Made by a program: the position numbers and the translations under genes. A stretch of DNA of 64,000 bases from Pictodentalium vernedei (Eukaryota > Mollusca > Scaphopoda > Dentaliida > Dentaliidae). The notes beneath the pieces were generated by a model. The model did no database searches, was not told where the DNA came from, and saw nothing but the letters and a program-made list of their open reading frames with translations. Positions 1 through 11,214 of the stretch are shown piece after piece (the first letter of the stretch is position 1; the number at the start of each line of letters is the position of its first letter). The stretch spans positions 794,215,823 to 794,279,822 of the forward strand of contig CM062296.1 in NCBI GenBank assembly GCA_031216915.1. Direction: 5' to 3'.

Positions 1-213
1 GACAATTTTACTTCCCCGCCTTCTTATGTCGCGTATCATGGCTTCTCCCTGGGCGTATGCGAAGCTTCCATATTCGATTCGGTTTGTTTCGAAATCGTCC
101 AGAAGAGCCGATTCTATTCGAATTGCGTTGATCAGGATGTACTCAAATCGCCGAAACGTTCTCAAAATCCCACAAACTGCCTCTTGAACTCTTCTTCTAT
201 CAGGAGACCTTGG
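1..213. repeat. dispersed repeat R1, left part
   Basis: This stretch matches 25240-25400, and more weakly 31890-32126, in the order of its motifs: runs of ATTCGATTC, then GTTCTCAAAAT, then CTTCTTCTATCAGG. The same repeat resumes after the MITE at 214-930. No coding capacity is evident. Confidence 0.55.
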
Positions 214-273
214 ACCAATACTATAAAACTTTTACAATTGTATTTTCTAGAATTGTAATTTCTAGTTATGACT

Positions 274-528
274 TTAACCCTTTACCTAACATGAAAAACA
301 AACGACACTTGCAAAAACAATTCTTGAATAACTAATTTTTAAAAAAATTTGTTTCCAAAACCATATGTTATGACCCCTCATTGTAACGAGCTCGACGAGC
401 TCGTTAAAAAGAGGGGTCATAACCTATGTTGTTGAGACAAAAAAATGAAAAAATAATGAAAATTAATCGGCGGATTTTTGAGAATTGCCACTGACCGGTT
501 TTTGCCGTTACGTTGGGTAAAGGGTTAA
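274..528. mobile_element. piggyBac-like MITE, family PB-A
   Basis: It is bounded by TTAA at both ends, with termini CCCTTTACCTAAC and GTTGGGTAAAGGG, the CCC...GGG arrangement usual for piggyBac-type elements. The core is a hairpin (AACGAGCTCGACGAGCTCGTT) flanked by inverted blocks containing ATGACCCCTC. It has no coding capacity, so movement would need a transposase from elsewhere. Confidence 0.75.
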
Positions 529-533
529 ATGGG

Positions 534-776
534 TTAACCCTTTACCCAACGCAGACGATATCAAAATTTATTATTTTAAATAGCATTTTTTCAAATTTTT
601 CAAAAAATTTCAACAAAACCATATCATATGACCCCCTCGTTGGAACGAGCTCGACGAGCTCGTTCCAACGAGGGGTCACATGATATGGTTTTGTTGAAAT
701 TTTTTGAAAAATAATATTTTTTCAACTGCTGAATTTACGCGGGTGGATGCGGGCGATTCGTTGGGTAAAGGGTTAA
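534..776. mobile_element. piggyBac-like MITE, PB-A second subtype
   Basis: TTAA at both ends is followed by CCCTTTACCCAACG and its inverse. The core is a near-perfect palindrome around GAGCTCGACGAGCTC. Its subterminal sequence (GCAGACGATATC on one side) differs from the 274-528 copy and matches those at 6109-6360 and 34016-34339, so the family has at least two subtypes. Only 5 bp separate it from the preceding copy. Confidence 0.75.
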
Positions 777-930
777 AATGAACCATCAGCCTTTTCAAAG
801 ATCTGGCAATTTGCCAGTTGGCAAATTGCCAAATCTTTTAAAATGCTAATGATTCAGTTTAGTCACTTATATTAATAGGTGGAAAATATAATTCCAGAAA
901 ATACAATTGTAAAAGCTTTATAGTATTGGT

Positions 931-1311
931 TCCTGATGACAGAAGAAAAGTCCAGAGTGATTCCGTCTCCGAATCTGAATTGATTTCGTTCTGGAATATT
1001 CCGGGTTTTTTTTTATTGATTTGACTCAACAGATGTGTCGCCGTTGAACACAATAAAAACTACTTGAGTTTTGATTGACAATATTTGCTATTTTCGATCC
1101 CAGATTCGAAATCCTCTGCCTGATTCGATTCTATCCGAAATGTGAGATTCGCATGATCCCACTTTGGTCCTGCCTCCCTCTCATTCATTAAACTTTTCAT
1201 CTCGACACTCGACCGGAATATTTGTGTTATTTTGCTCATGTATTTAGGAAGTGTCTCTGCTTGGTTCAGTACTGCGAAGTCTCGATTTTCCAATTGAATT
1301 GATAAATCAAT
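931..1311. repeat. dispersed repeat R1, right part
   Basis: This continues the R1 repeat after the MITE. It shares GATGACAGAAGAA, GGAATATT and ACTTGAGTTTTGATTG-like blocks with 25390-25530. No gene is recognised. Confidence 0.5.
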
Positions 1312-1650
1312 TTACTGTAAATACCACTCCAGCTTGAATTGGGCGAGGTTCCTAATAATTTAAGGCATGAATAAATGCAATCAGGAACTAGAAGGACCGT
1401 GATTTGAGAGATCTTATGAATAATTGTTTTTTGATGAAGTATTCTTGCACCACACTTAAGTACGACTGCAATTTATTTATTCTGTCTGCACCAGATGTGA
1501 AATAGGAGCTTAACATATTACTCTATGGTCTCCAAAGAACTTGAGCAGTGCAGACAAATTCTATTATTGCCGTGTTGAGAATCTTAACAGTATTATTAAC
1601 CCACTGCAGAAAAAATAATATGGAAAGAGGAAACGCTGAGATGCCACATG
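1312..1650. other. no recognised feature
   Basis: AT-rich unique-looking sequence. I see no gene, terminal repeat or RNA signal in it. Confidence 0.4.
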
Positions 1651-1777
1651 GTCGAGGTGGCTCAGTGGTTACGGCATGGAGTTCGAACCGAACCGTCCAT
1701 GGTTCGATCCCCGTCAGGAGTGACTGTGTTGCCTCTTTGGGCAAGGCACATAATCCCGATTGCCTACGTGTGCGTGT

Positions 1778-1808
<31 letters not shown>

Positions 1809-2023
1809 GGGGGGTGTACTAAGCCGTACTGCACATCGATGGCGCACTTGTCTGCAAACAATGCTAACCCTACTTATGCGGAGTTAGTACGCTGGGGATG
1901 TCTGACAGTTGCTCGTCGCTGCTCAGTTGTCCACTCCGGGTACTCCGGCTTCCTAGACCCGAAAAGTGTCCGACAAGACGGAACCCTGACTATCGAAAGT
2001 GTTGTTAAACCCTAACCCTAACG
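1651..2023 (+). mobile_element. tRNA-derived SINE, family SINE-A
   Basis: The head has Pol III box A-like (GTGGCTCAGTGGTTACGG) and box B-like (GGTTCGATCCC) motifs. A body follows containing TTTGGGCAAGGCACATAATC and then GTACTGCACATCGATGGC, and the tail ends GTTAAACCCTAACCCTAAC. The same body recurs about twelve times in this window. A (TG)n(G)n tract has expanded inside the body at 1769-1814. Confidence 0.8.
1769..1814. repeat. compound microsatellite (TG)n(G)23
   Basis: About ten TG units run directly into a 23-base G tract within the SINE body. Similar compound tracts recur at 7113-7152, 8346-8399, 17538-17580 and 40650-40682. Confidence 0.9.
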
Positions 2024-2089
2024 TTCCGATAGCTTAACTACAGCCACAGACTACTATAGCCTATAAACACTGAAGTCGAAACATCAAAC

Positions 2090-2330
2090 TTTCAAGGTTG
2101 GTATATTTTCCCACGATACAAACTATGAATTTAACCAATTCAGTCTTGTTTTATAGTGGTCATTGGACTCTGTCAAACAAGATCGAAATCGTTAAATTCA
2201 TACTATAAACAATTCATTCTTGGTTGACAGAGCTCATTGAGCTCTGTTAAACAAGAATGAATTGTTTGAATTCCTAGTTGCATTATGGCAAACATTCGCT
2301 TCTGCAATTTAGATACTTTGACATCGGTGA
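2090..2330. mobile_element. hairpin MITE related to 31376-31558
   Basis: The core hairpin at 2207-2268 (arms around TTGACAGAGCTCA) and the flank GTTGCATTATGGCAAAC match the complete MITE at 31376-31558. The right end carries ATACTTTGACATC, which is the terminal motif there. The left end is diverged. Confidence 0.5.
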
Positions 2331-2365
2331 TCAAATGGTTAACCATTTTCAATCCGATGAGAATA

Positions 2366-2682
2366 TTTATTTATTGGAGCTTTACGGGTAGTTCAAACAG
2401 CCAGGGTCATTTCGTGTCGGGAAGTTTTACAGAATGGGAAACCGGATTCCCGTAGGGACCCACTAAGCCAAGACGAGTAACCAATTCAGTCTTGGTTGAC
2501 AGAACTCATTGAGCTCTTAACCACTGTGAATCTGATGCGGATATTAATGTATTTGGGATTTAACGATATTCCAGACAGACGGGGACACTTCGTGTCGGAC
2601 AGTTTTACACATTGGGTACCCGGAGTCCATTTGAAGACCCATCGAGCAGCGACGAGTAATTTTAGTACTCTCCAGTTTACTA
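2366..2682 (-). repeat. two SINE-A 3' fragments
   Basis: Two pieces of the SINE-A 3' half lie in minus orientation. Each has a CAGGGTCATTTCGTGTCGG or GGGACACTTCGTGTCGG block followed by an AGTTTTAC motif. Between them, at 2479-2525, is a partial copy of the AGCTCATTGAGCTC hairpin seen at 2207-2268. Confidence 0.55.
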
Positions 2683-2810
2683 AGTATGCACAATCGTGGT
2701 TGGCAGTGTGAGATGGTTTGCACAACCATCCTGTTTACGCATGAGCCCATCGCACCACTGTGCTCCTGTTTGGGATTAAGTGTTTTGACCTATTACAGAA
2801 CGCAGATAAC

Positions 2811-2884
2811 GCGGGTTAGAGTCGAACTTATGGCCCTCTCATCTGAAGCCCAAATGCGCTAACCAATGAGTCACTGCGCACTCT
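2811..2884 (-). repeat. tRNA-like sequence (third SINE head type)
   Basis: Read on the minus strand this has a box A-like CTCATTGGTTAGCGCA, an anticodon-arm-like CATTTGGGCTTCAGATG with a seven-base loop, and a box B-like AGTTCGACTCTA. The T stem pairs poorly, so I regard it as a tRNA-derived repeat rather than a working tRNA. Its head differs from SINE-A and SINE-B. Confidence 0.5.
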
Positions 2885-3313
2885 TAAATGTTCTATCAAA
2901 TCTAGTCATGGATGCTGTGCTTAACAGCAGCCACGACCAGATCAGATACATAAATCATGAATATATATGTCTCGAACCATTGCAAAAAGTTGAGTCAATT
3001 AACAAGAACGTGTGTGGCAAAGATATTTGAATGTAAAAAATAACATGAGCCGATTATAGATTTTAACACGAATGCTATGATGAAAGGGTTATTTCTAGAG
3101 CTAGGATGTTTTCGGATTTCCGGTTCGCTTCCGGTTTTTGCGGTAACCCGAAAACCGAACCGCCAGACCCAGCAAAAATCCTACCAAGCGGTTTTACTTT
3201 GTTTGTTCATAAACTTACCAAACCATCTTACAGCGAGGGAACTAGACTGGTGGCACGTATGGACTCTCGCCGCTTAGTTTATCGGGAAAAGAGGCGAACG
3301 GGCCGTTCTCATT

Positions 3314-3373
3314 GTCACATTTCTCCCTTATTGACTCGTCCAAAGGACGAGTCATTAAGGGAGAAACTGTGAC
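3314..3373. repeat. 60-bp hairpin
   Basis: A near-perfect palindrome with outer GTCACA/TGTGAC and inner GACTCGTC/GACGAGTC arms. It is probably the core of a fold-back MITE whose outer ends I could not fix. Confidence 0.6.
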
Positions 3374-4335
3374 ACCCAGAAAACAACACAGAATAGAAGA
3401 GCTTTATTCATTCATTTATTACCCTAATTTATGTCCCTTTCTGACTCAATTGGCTCAGAAACTTTTCGTCTAGAACCCATAACAACGACCAAAGAGAAGT
3501 TAGGCTGAACAAAGTAGAGATACCTAGAGATACCTAGAGACAGGGCGTTTTTGCGAGTGGTGCCGCAGAGTCGTACAAAGGTATCGCGGAACTAAATATT
3601 TGAGTAAGAGTGATTTGCCTTCAAATGTTGCACGATCTGCCTTGAAATGTTGCACTCGAATATTGCACCATAGTCTAAAATAAGACTCCTAGAAAAAACA
3701 ATCTTATTGCTTGAATAAGCTGTTAAAGCATTTTATTACTTTTTTACAACAATATTGAATATTCCACAAGAAAAAAGAGATTTTTTAAGTATTTTCTGGG
3801 TCTAAAAAATTCAGTTAACTATTTGTGTATTTTTGTTGGAAATTCCCTGAAAAAAACAGAGTTCAAGGACGGTACTTCACTTCCTGGTGCATTTTCTCTC
3901 CTATTTGTTGTATGACCCCCTGTTTTCTGGCCAGATAAAGTTGTGTGAAGGTCTGTACTTTATGTGGGTATTCAAATATTTAATTTAAAGTGATGCGACC
4001 ATATTTTTTTTCCACATAAGTGTTATAATGGTCGCCTATGGGAAAATATTTAGTTCTGTGATACCACAAATTATTGCATGGTTTTTCCAAGTCACGGAGC
4101 GGAGTATTGTTTTCTATATGTTCTTAACACACACGAAAAACTGATCCAAAACCGAATTTTAAAATTCAAAAACACTCAACTCTTAGTTATTTCTCCCGAT
4201 AAACGTCCCTAATTTATAGCAGAAACAAAAAAGCTTCATCGGTACCTGGCTCCATCCCACCCTCTTGTTCGTTAGTCACCTTCCGCGCCCCCAATATTCG
4301 TACACATGATCAAACACGTTAAATCTCTACTTGCC
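3374..4335. other. no recognised feature
   Basis: AT-rich sequence without a recognisable gene or repeat. A GATACCTAGA direct repeat occurs at about 3520-3540. Confidence 0.4.
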
Positions 4336-4341
4336 GTTACC

Positions 4342-4674
4342 GGGGCGCGGTGGCTCAGTAGGCAGAGGTGCAGGCTGCAAGCCGAGAGGTCCTCGGTTCG
4401 AATCCCACCTGCGGCAACCGCGTTGTGTCCTTGGGCAAGACACTTCACCCCCATTGCACACGTGGGTGCACGATGACGCCGAGTACTAAGACGTACTGCA
4501 CGTCGATGGTACGCATGTCTTCAATCAATCTAACCCTGCCTGTGCTGCAGTGCGGAGTTACGATGTTGGGGAGCTGGCAGTTGCTCGTCGTTGCTCGGTG
4601 GTTCTCTCCGGGTACTCCGGCTTCCTCCACCCGTAAAACTGTCACGGTCATGATTAGCCATTGTGCATAAATAA
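4342..4674 (+). mobile_element. SINE-A, near full length
   Basis: The tRNA-like head (box A GGTGGCTCAGTAGGCAG, box B GGTTCGAATCCC) is well preserved. The body has TTGTGTCCTTGGGCAAG and CGTACTGCACGTCGATGGT, and the 3' end reads ATTAGCCATTGTGCATAA. GTTACC flanks both ends (4336-4341 and 4675-4680), a short possible target duplication. Confidence 0.85.
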
Positions 4675-4721
4675 GTTACCAGTTATTCACCTTCGGCCTG
4701 AATTTTGTAGAACCATAACAT

Positions 4722-5304
4722 CAGTGGCGGCGCCAGAGTTACAAAAGTGAGGGGGTACAGTTGGGTATTGTGCAGCGCCGAGCTGGGGTGGCTTTCGGGG
4801 TGGGGGTGAGGGTTGGGGGTGTGGGAAGTCCTTTCCCTAAGTTGAGAAAAGTTTTAACTGTTTTGCAACACAATCATGCGTATATGGATATCATTGGAAC
4901 CGGCTTAACAAGCCGGTTCTAATGATATTCATATTTGCATGATTTCATTGAGTTATACCTTTGAGAATTTTTCTAAAATATTAAATTTTATTTATTTTTT
5001 AAAATTGCTGTAGGCTGAATTCCAAACGCGGCATGCCGTGTTGCAATTCGGACCCTCGACTCTTGTTTGTTGTTTGCAGCTAGCGTGTGTGGGGGACGGG
5101 GGGGGGGGGGTGGGGGGGTGGTAAACATAATTTCAAAACTTATCTGATTTAGTGCACTTGGGAATATGGGATTAAGCATACCGACCATTACACCGCAACG
5201 TTCAATACAACAAAAAATAAAATTATAGTATTGTTTTACTACGCTTGACGAAAAAAGTGGAGGGGTAAGTACCCCCCACATACCCCTCCATGGCGCCGCC
5301 ACTG
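4722..5304. mobile_element. hAT-like nonautonomous element, family hAT-A
   Basis: The terminal inverted repeat is CAGTGGCGGCGCCA. The element is flanked by a perfect 8-bp direct repeat, CATAACAT, at 4714-4721 and 5305-5312, which is the hAT signature. It includes a short hairpin near 4895-4925 and a G-rich tract at 5095-5120. A second copy is at 40446-41147. No transposase remains. Confidence 0.85.
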
Positions 5305-5312
5305 CATAACAT

Positions 5313-6108
5313 TCTTCAGTCTTATAGGATCTGGGGTGAGTCATGGCTACCTATTTTTCTTCCCGTCAACTGGCTTGAGAGTTGGAATTATTCGATGATA
5401 TTCAGAAGAGAATGGTGCTGAAAGAACGTGGGTGGTTCGAAATGCCTGCAACCTGTTTTAAATGATTCGAATGTTTTAAACTTTGATAGTATGTTTTAAA
5501 TTTTGAGCTCAAACGATCAATTTAAACGGATGCGAAACACGCTTTTTCAGTTTATGCCATCAGCTTTCAATGCAACACAATTCACTGCATATGCACGATG
5601 TGCTTCATGCCATCGTTTTCTTTGTTTGAAGATTTTCTAATTATTAATAGCAATTTCGATAGGTTTTACACTTGAATGGGGTTTTCTGTAGTCATCTCAC
5701 CTTTTAGTAACAAGAGTGAAAATTGAAACACACAGAAAATCAATCCCCTGTCTAATAAGATTAAAAAAATAGTTTGGCTTGCGGGGAAAATTGGTAATTA
5801 TCAATCGTTCGGAGATGCAGAAAGATTGGGGTTGGTGCTTGAAAAAAGGAACTTGCTAGGCATGTCTCAAACCAGCTTGCAACCAACAGGAGCGTAACTA
5901 AGTGGAGGGGAGGGGGTGAGGCATATCCCCCTCCCAATAGGTTTTCCTGTCTGACATTTTCGTCTGAGTCTGGTATCATTTCGCTCATGCCAGTATTCAT
6001 GCACTCTCGAACATAACTAGACTTGACACTTAGAGGTTATCACTTGGTTAGTTTCAATTGAAGTAACTTCATATCAGCCTGAGACCAAAGTAATAACCTG
6101 TTTATTTA
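5313..6108. other. no recognised feature
   Basis: Low-GC sequence with only short random reading frames. I see no RNA gene or terminal repeats. Confidence 0.4.
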
Positions 6109-6360
6109 TTAAAACCCTTTACCCAACGAATCGGCCGCATCCGCCCGCGTTAATATGCAAATTCAGCAGTTGAAAAAATATTATTTTTCAAAAAATTTCA
6201 ACAAAACCATATCATGTGACCCCTCGTTGGAACGAGCTCGTCGAGCTCGTTCCAACGAGGGGTCACATGATATGGTTTTGTAGAAATTTTCTGAAATATT
6301 TGAAAAAATGGTATTCAAAATAATAAATTTTGATATAGTCTGCGTTGGGTAAAGGGTTAA
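6109..6360. mobile_element. piggyBac-like MITE, PB-A
   Basis: Termini read CCCTTTACCCAACG and CGTTGGGTAAAGGG with TTAA at the right end. The left TTAA is followed by two extra A bases. It is in the opposite orientation to 534-776 and shares its core palindrome and GTCACATGATATGGTTTTG arm. Confidence 0.75.
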
Positions 6361-7112
6361 ATCGAAACAAATAATTACAAAAATTCTCAGATCTGTAACA
6401 CTTTTCTGACAGTGTTATCAGGGACGTGGGTAGAGGTTTCTGGTTGTGGGGTGTAGGGTAATGAATTTCCAACTGGGGTGGGCCGGGAGGCGGAACCCCT
6501 CCCGGTCCCTCCCCCTAGTTGGAAACACACTACCGAGAAAACAATGAAGCCATGAAATTTATTCTGATAACTGAAATGCCAACACATTTATGATTGAATT
6601 ATCAGGTTGTTATTATTATTTGGTATTATTCTGGGAATTGAATATATGCTAAACAAATGCTCAAGCTGAAAACTTTGAGCAATTCACAATCTCCTAACAT
6701 TAAATCAGATCTTATGCAGGAATGATCACTTTTCGATGTTTCATCATTTTGTAACTGTGATTGATGGAATTAACTCAGGATAACGATTTTACATGATGTG
6801 ATTTTCTGGAAGTGCATGTCGAGGATTTTTTTTTATTACGATAAGTAAATGTACTATAGAAATCTCGTAACGATTGACATCATGCATAATTATGAAGCTC
6901 GATATTGCGTACAGTGTAGTTGTAAATAGTAACAGTCAGAATTTTTGCCGATTTGAAACCGAGTTGAAATTTTGGGAAGTAAAGGAGACAACAGCATCAT
7001 CAAAGAAGCTCTAAAATCCAGATGGATGGAATTTCCTACTATTCATGGCTTGCCCTCCGAATTTCCAACTATTGGAAATTTTGACCAGGACTGAGGAGGG
7101 GAGCGGCGGTGA
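6361..7112. other. no recognised feature
   Basis: No gene or clear repeat. 7040-7112 has a G-rich stretch resembling the subterminal part of the hAT-A family. Confidence 0.35.
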
Positions 7113-7119
7113 CCCCCCC

Positions 7120-7150
<31 letters not shown>

Positions 7151-7152
7151 AC
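7113..7152. repeat. compound microsatellite (C)24(AC)n
   Basis: This is the reverse-complement form of the (TG)n(G)n tracts elsewhere in the window. Confidence 0.9.
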
Positions 7153-7468
7153 CTGTAGTCACGTCCTCGAGCGCGTTATTGTTTCTCATTCTTTTCATAA
7201 AGTCCGAAGTTTCCTCTTCTCTTACCCCTAGTTCAAATATCCGAACGCCTCATCTTCTCTACTGGGGAAGCCGCGACGTTCGGATAGCTTGACTACCTTT
7301 TCTTCCACTTCAACGAATCCCCGCTTACGACGCTGAATTTTAGTTTGCGATGAATTTTCTGTATAACTCTCTTCTTTCTATCCCCGATTGACTAAACTTG
7401 ACTTCATCTCCACCTTGCGGTCACGGTTAGGTATTGTGCAGAAATATGTGACCTTAAATACCAATATA

Positions 7469-7709
7469 CAGTACATGGAGAGTGGATTGTAACTAAATCA
7501 CCCGCGGAGTGGAGTTATCACCCAAGCTATAACTTTCAAATTTTGTATATATCGACAAAAAACACGAGCAATGTTTCAGCCAATGGACCTCCTGGTTTAA
7601 CTGAAACTTTGCTGGTCCTGGTTATGTTTTGCAACAAATTTGCAATTATTGCTCGGGTGGAATCTCCACTCTGTGGGTGATTTAATGATAATACACCCTC
7701 CACGTACTG
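7469..7709. mobile_element. mariner-like MITE, family TA-1
   Basis: Terminal inverted repeats begin CAGTACATGGAGAGTG and the element is flanked by TA on both sides (7467-7468 and 7710-7711). Subterminal blocks AAATCACCCGCGGAGTGGA are also inverted. Copies lie at 28724-28980 and 46625-46881. The sequence just before it resembles a SINE-A 3' end (TGACCTTAAATACCAATA). Confidence 0.8.
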
Positions 7710-7711
7710 TA

Positions 7712-8345
7712 TAAATACATATTGTCATCATTAACTCCTCATCATACAAAAACTACTCCCTTTTGCCTGATAGCGCCAGTTTTATTAATTGATTGCTTTT
7801 GACGAATGAGGGCGAACGATTTCACTATAAATAAAATGGCTGCGCCAAGCAACGCATCAAGGGAGACAACTCTAGGCTGGTTCATATCGGCCGCTGTCAG
7901 TAGCATATCTGAAGTTACATCAGCCGAGCTCGTTAATGGACAATTCTGGGAAAGAAAATCATATGCAATAAATAAATGGCCTTATACCAGGCACTCTCTC
8001 GGCATACAAATAGAGCGAGCGATTCGGACTTCTGGGGCTCAGTCTGACCAATGTAAACTACACTATGCTAATTAAATAAGAAATCTGAAAGCCCACGTAT
8101 AACGACGGCTGCCAATATTTATCCACGCATCGATTTCCAAGAACGCTCAGACTTGAAATATAATCCTTGCTGACAGATATTCGAACTGCATCCTCAAGGC
8201 ATGACTTCAACGAAAACCGAGCTCCCCCGACCATTATAGGAGGGTGATATTTTCAAACGGCGACGCCAAATGTTCGACATTATCTCCAATCGGATATCAT
8301 CGAGACAACTCGGCTCAGAAGATCTATTGCAGAGCGTGTGGACTG
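7712..8345. other. no recognised feature
   Basis: It contains an open frame of 89 codons at 7806-8075, but no motif or codon pattern supports a gene. Confidence 0.35.
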
Positions 8346-8399
8346 CGGTGTGTGTGTGTGTGTGTGGGTGGGGGGGGGGGGGGGGGGGGTGGAGGGGGT
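8346..8399. repeat. compound microsatellite (TG)n(G)20
   Basis: About ten TG units run into a G tract and then GGTGGAGGGGGTG. Confidence 0.9.
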
Positions 8400-8640
8400 G
8401 CTCCTGAATAGTTGCTGCGCGACCCAGATGATGTGTCTCGATGATGCCATCACGCTCGGTATAATATTGCATGATCACGAATCACATTTTAAAAGCCGTC
8501 CATGGGCTTGGTCACAGGCGTCGATAAGGGATGTTTAGGGGAGTCCCCCCCCCCTCCCTCCATTAATTTAATTTTCGGACGGAACATTTTCCTTTGCATT
8601 GGAATCTAAGTTATCAATTCTCACATAGCCATGTACTTTC

Positions 8641-8899
8641 TTAACTGGTAGAGGGCTACATTATTTTTGATGTTCCTAATTTGTTATTCAAAATATGTTT
8701 TATTACAAATTATTACAAATTATTGGAGAGAGCCCATAGGCTCTCTCCAATAATTTGTAATAAAACAAATTTATCTAAACAAAATGTTACTTGCGTTCGA
8801 TTGAATATAAAACATGAGCAAGGAAAATTTTGGCTTTTGCACTGGTATCCTTATTTTTCTGAAAGCCCTGATAGTGGCTTCTAAAACTCAACCAGTTAA
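8641..8899. mobile_element. TTAA-flanked MITE, family PB-B
   Basis: TTAA at both ends encloses termini of the form CTGGTTGAGKGCTA. A 60-bp near-perfect hairpin lies at 8703-8766 (arms ATTATTGGAGAG). An inverted copy is at 22226-22473, and a lone terminus (TTAACTGGTTGAATGCTA) is at 55513-55530. Confidence 0.7.
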
Positions 8900-8983
8900 T
8901 AGACTAGACTTAATACTTGGACTTGCGTCACACATACAGTCGGCCATACACATAGAGGTCTACAGTACCTGATTCGGGCTGTT

Positions 8984-9003
8984 GGGGGGGGGGGGGGGGG
9001 GGG
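8984..9003. repeat. poly-G tract
   Basis: An uninterrupted run of about 20 G bases. A second run lies at 9432-9448. Confidence 0.9.
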
Positions 9004-9018
9004 AAGGGGCCATCTTAT

Positions 9019-9364
9019 TTGCTTTACAAGGATTGGCGAACAAGTTATACAACTTATATAAACGCCTTTCCTTGGCCCAATGACGCAGGTGTGTGGAATG
9101 TCCTTCGTAGCGGTAGCTTCGTGGCCTCGCTGTACTCGAATACCACTAAGGGAAATTTAGCCTGCACGGAGTGTGTCTCTCTCCGCACAGAGGGAAGCCA
9201 TTTTACGTCCCCACCCGATAGGGTGGTACGCTCTGACAGCATCAACCCCACAATTCATACTGACACAGAGTGTTCGGACACCTCGGGAACATTCCCTGAC
9301 CGGGGATCGATCCCGAGACCTCTGGCATGAGAGACCAGCGCACTTATCCACTCGCCCACCACTC
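9019..9364 (-). mobile_element. tRNA-derived SINE, family SINE-B
   Basis: On the minus strand the head reads TGGGCGAGTGGATAAGTGCG (box A-like), and GGGATCGATCCCCG follows (box B-like). Between them CTGGTCTCTCATGCCAGAGG resembles a tRNA anticodon arm and variable arm. The body is unrelated to SINE-A. The 3' end carries CAACTTATATAAACGCC. A second copy in the same orientation is at 43095-43439. Confidence 0.75.
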
Positions 9365-9784
9365 TCTTGAAGTTGGGATTACCGTTACCCCCAACCCCAC
9401 CAACCCCGCCTCTAGGGTCGCATTACCCTATGGGGGGGGGGGGGGGGGTCCATCATGATCAATTTGGAGTACCGGTACGGTACGTGTTAATTAAATAGGT
9501 ATTACGTCACGATTGCTATTTTTTATTTCTTTTATTCATTAATAAATGTTCAAGAAATCTTGAGTTTTTTTTTACTGTAATCCCAACTTACTAATATTCC
9601 AACTACATTACCAAAGCATGCCTTCGTCGAAGCTGAAATATTAGTCAGTCGGGTCTTGAGCCATTACACTCGGGATACGTCAGGTTTAACCCCCGACCCA
9701 TCCCCAATCGGTCATCTTTATGACGCACCTGGGCTTGGTACTTTTCAAATCTTAGTTGATATTTATTTACTTATTGAAGTTTGA

Positions 9785-9958
9785 TAGCGGGGGAGGAATT
9801 CGCTAGAATTGTGCACTTGGTGATACCTTCCTGAAATTTGGCATGATGTAAGGGTAGGCATCAGAGATTTCAAAATCGATCGGCTACAAGTTGGCACCAT
9901 CCTCTAGCCACCACTAGCAGCGAAATCCAAAATGGCCGCCAAGCGGATCGAAAAAAAG
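9785..9958. repeat. Academ-like element, left terminal inverted repeat
   Basis: It matches the inverse of 16166-16342 in blocks: TAGCGGGGGAGGAATTCG, AATTGTGCACTTGGTGATAC, GATCGGCTACAAGTTG and TCCAAAATGGCCGCCA. Small gaps and substitutions separate the blocks. Confidence 0.85.
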
Positions 9959-11214
9959 CTATTTTCGCCGATCGCACAACTGAAGCTCCAAACCTAACAC
10001 CATACATGTGCTGTAATTGATGTGAATGATGGAGTGAAGCCCTTGGAACAAGTTGGGGGGAAGATTAATGGATAATGGGATCAGAATTTCCGTCGATGTG
10101 TGCGTCTGTGTGTCTGACTGTCAGTATGATCGTCCGTCCGTAGATAAATTAGTGTTGAATGTTTCTCGGGAATGCAATGGTCAAATGAACATGGTATGAG
10201 AGATTCCTGTCAACACATGAACAAGGGTACTCGATAGTATGCAGCAGTGGGGATACTTGGACATTTGATAATCCAATTAAAGTGACAGTCTATTCTCAAC
10301 TTCCGGCATTTTCGATAGATTTATTTTCTAAGAAAATAAAACTATCAAATTTCTAGAGGAGTTCTGGTTCAATCTCAACACCATAGCGACACGTCTGCCA
10401 GCAAGGGCAGTGCTGGAATGAACTCGGGATGCATTAGTTCCCGTTGTTAATTATACAATGTTATCTTGCCAGTATAGAACATTGGCAAAATGGGACTAGA
10501 AGGGGTGAGTGTATGTTTGCAGTCATTCGAGGTACAGGAATATTTTTTGACTACAAGTAGTATTCTTCATTTTCGGCCAGTTAAGATGTGGTGTGTTCCA
10601 AGTCAGGATTAATGTTGCCGACACTTAATGCCCATCCCTCATGGTATGCTACTTTACCAGGGATATAGAGATATAGCCACCACTGGGAGCCAAAACATGA
10701 CCTTTGATGTCGATGAGTGGTCGAAATGTTTTAGCGAATAACTTATCGAAATATGATCCGGTATGGCAATTTGATACCTTACGTTAGATTTATTAGATCA
10801 ACTCAGGTATGGATTCATTGAGACATGAGTGCGCTACAAGATGAAGGATTTCCAAGTTGATTTGCTATTGATTAGGAACTGACTAGTCACATGTGGCCTA
10901 TGGCCAGAGAAAGACAAGGATACCATAGATGAACACACGGGTGAACGAAGGTATCAACTGTTGTACAGAGGCAAAATAGTTGGGGATATTGTATCATGCT
11001 ATGCATGAATTAACACCGTCTTGTGCAGTAAATAACAGACTATTTTCCGAAATCTAAAACTGTATTCCTATACCCCGGACAATGTAGCAAGCCACATGGG
11101 ATGAACATTTGTTAGCAAAATCAACTCAACTAGAAACATGACATGTGTTAACTGGCCGAAAATGGAAAAAAAAATACCAGAATAGGAGATGACTGGTCCT
11201 AACATGACAGTATA

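Larger units (their letters stand above)
214..930. mobile_element. fold-back MITE interrupted by two piggyBac-like MITEs
   Basis: The ends form an inverted repeat of about 40 bp starting ACCAATACTATAAA on the left and ending AGTATTGGT on the right. The centre at 797-843 is a hairpin built on GGCAATTTGCC. A shorter relative lies at 24271-24485 without the insertions. Two TTAA-flanked MITEs (274-528 and 534-776) sit inside its left arm, so it is older than they are. Confidence 0.6.

Noticed and set aside
1548..2015. 155-codon frame across the SINE
   Set aside because: It translates through the SINE head and the poly-G tract, giving low-complexity glycine and cysteine-valine runs. It is not a gene.
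2008..2023. Telomere-like CCCTAACCCTAAC
   Set aside because: Only two units, and it coincides with the normal SINE-A 3' end (TTAAACCCTAA), so it is not an interstitial telomere.
2811..2884. Functional tRNA gene
   Set aside because: The T stem pairs poorly and the acceptor ends do not pair. The context is repeats, so it is treated as a tRNA-derived sequence.
7806..8075. 89-codon plus-strand frame
   Set aside because: No domain, no neighbouring exons, and it lies between repeats. Length is within chance.
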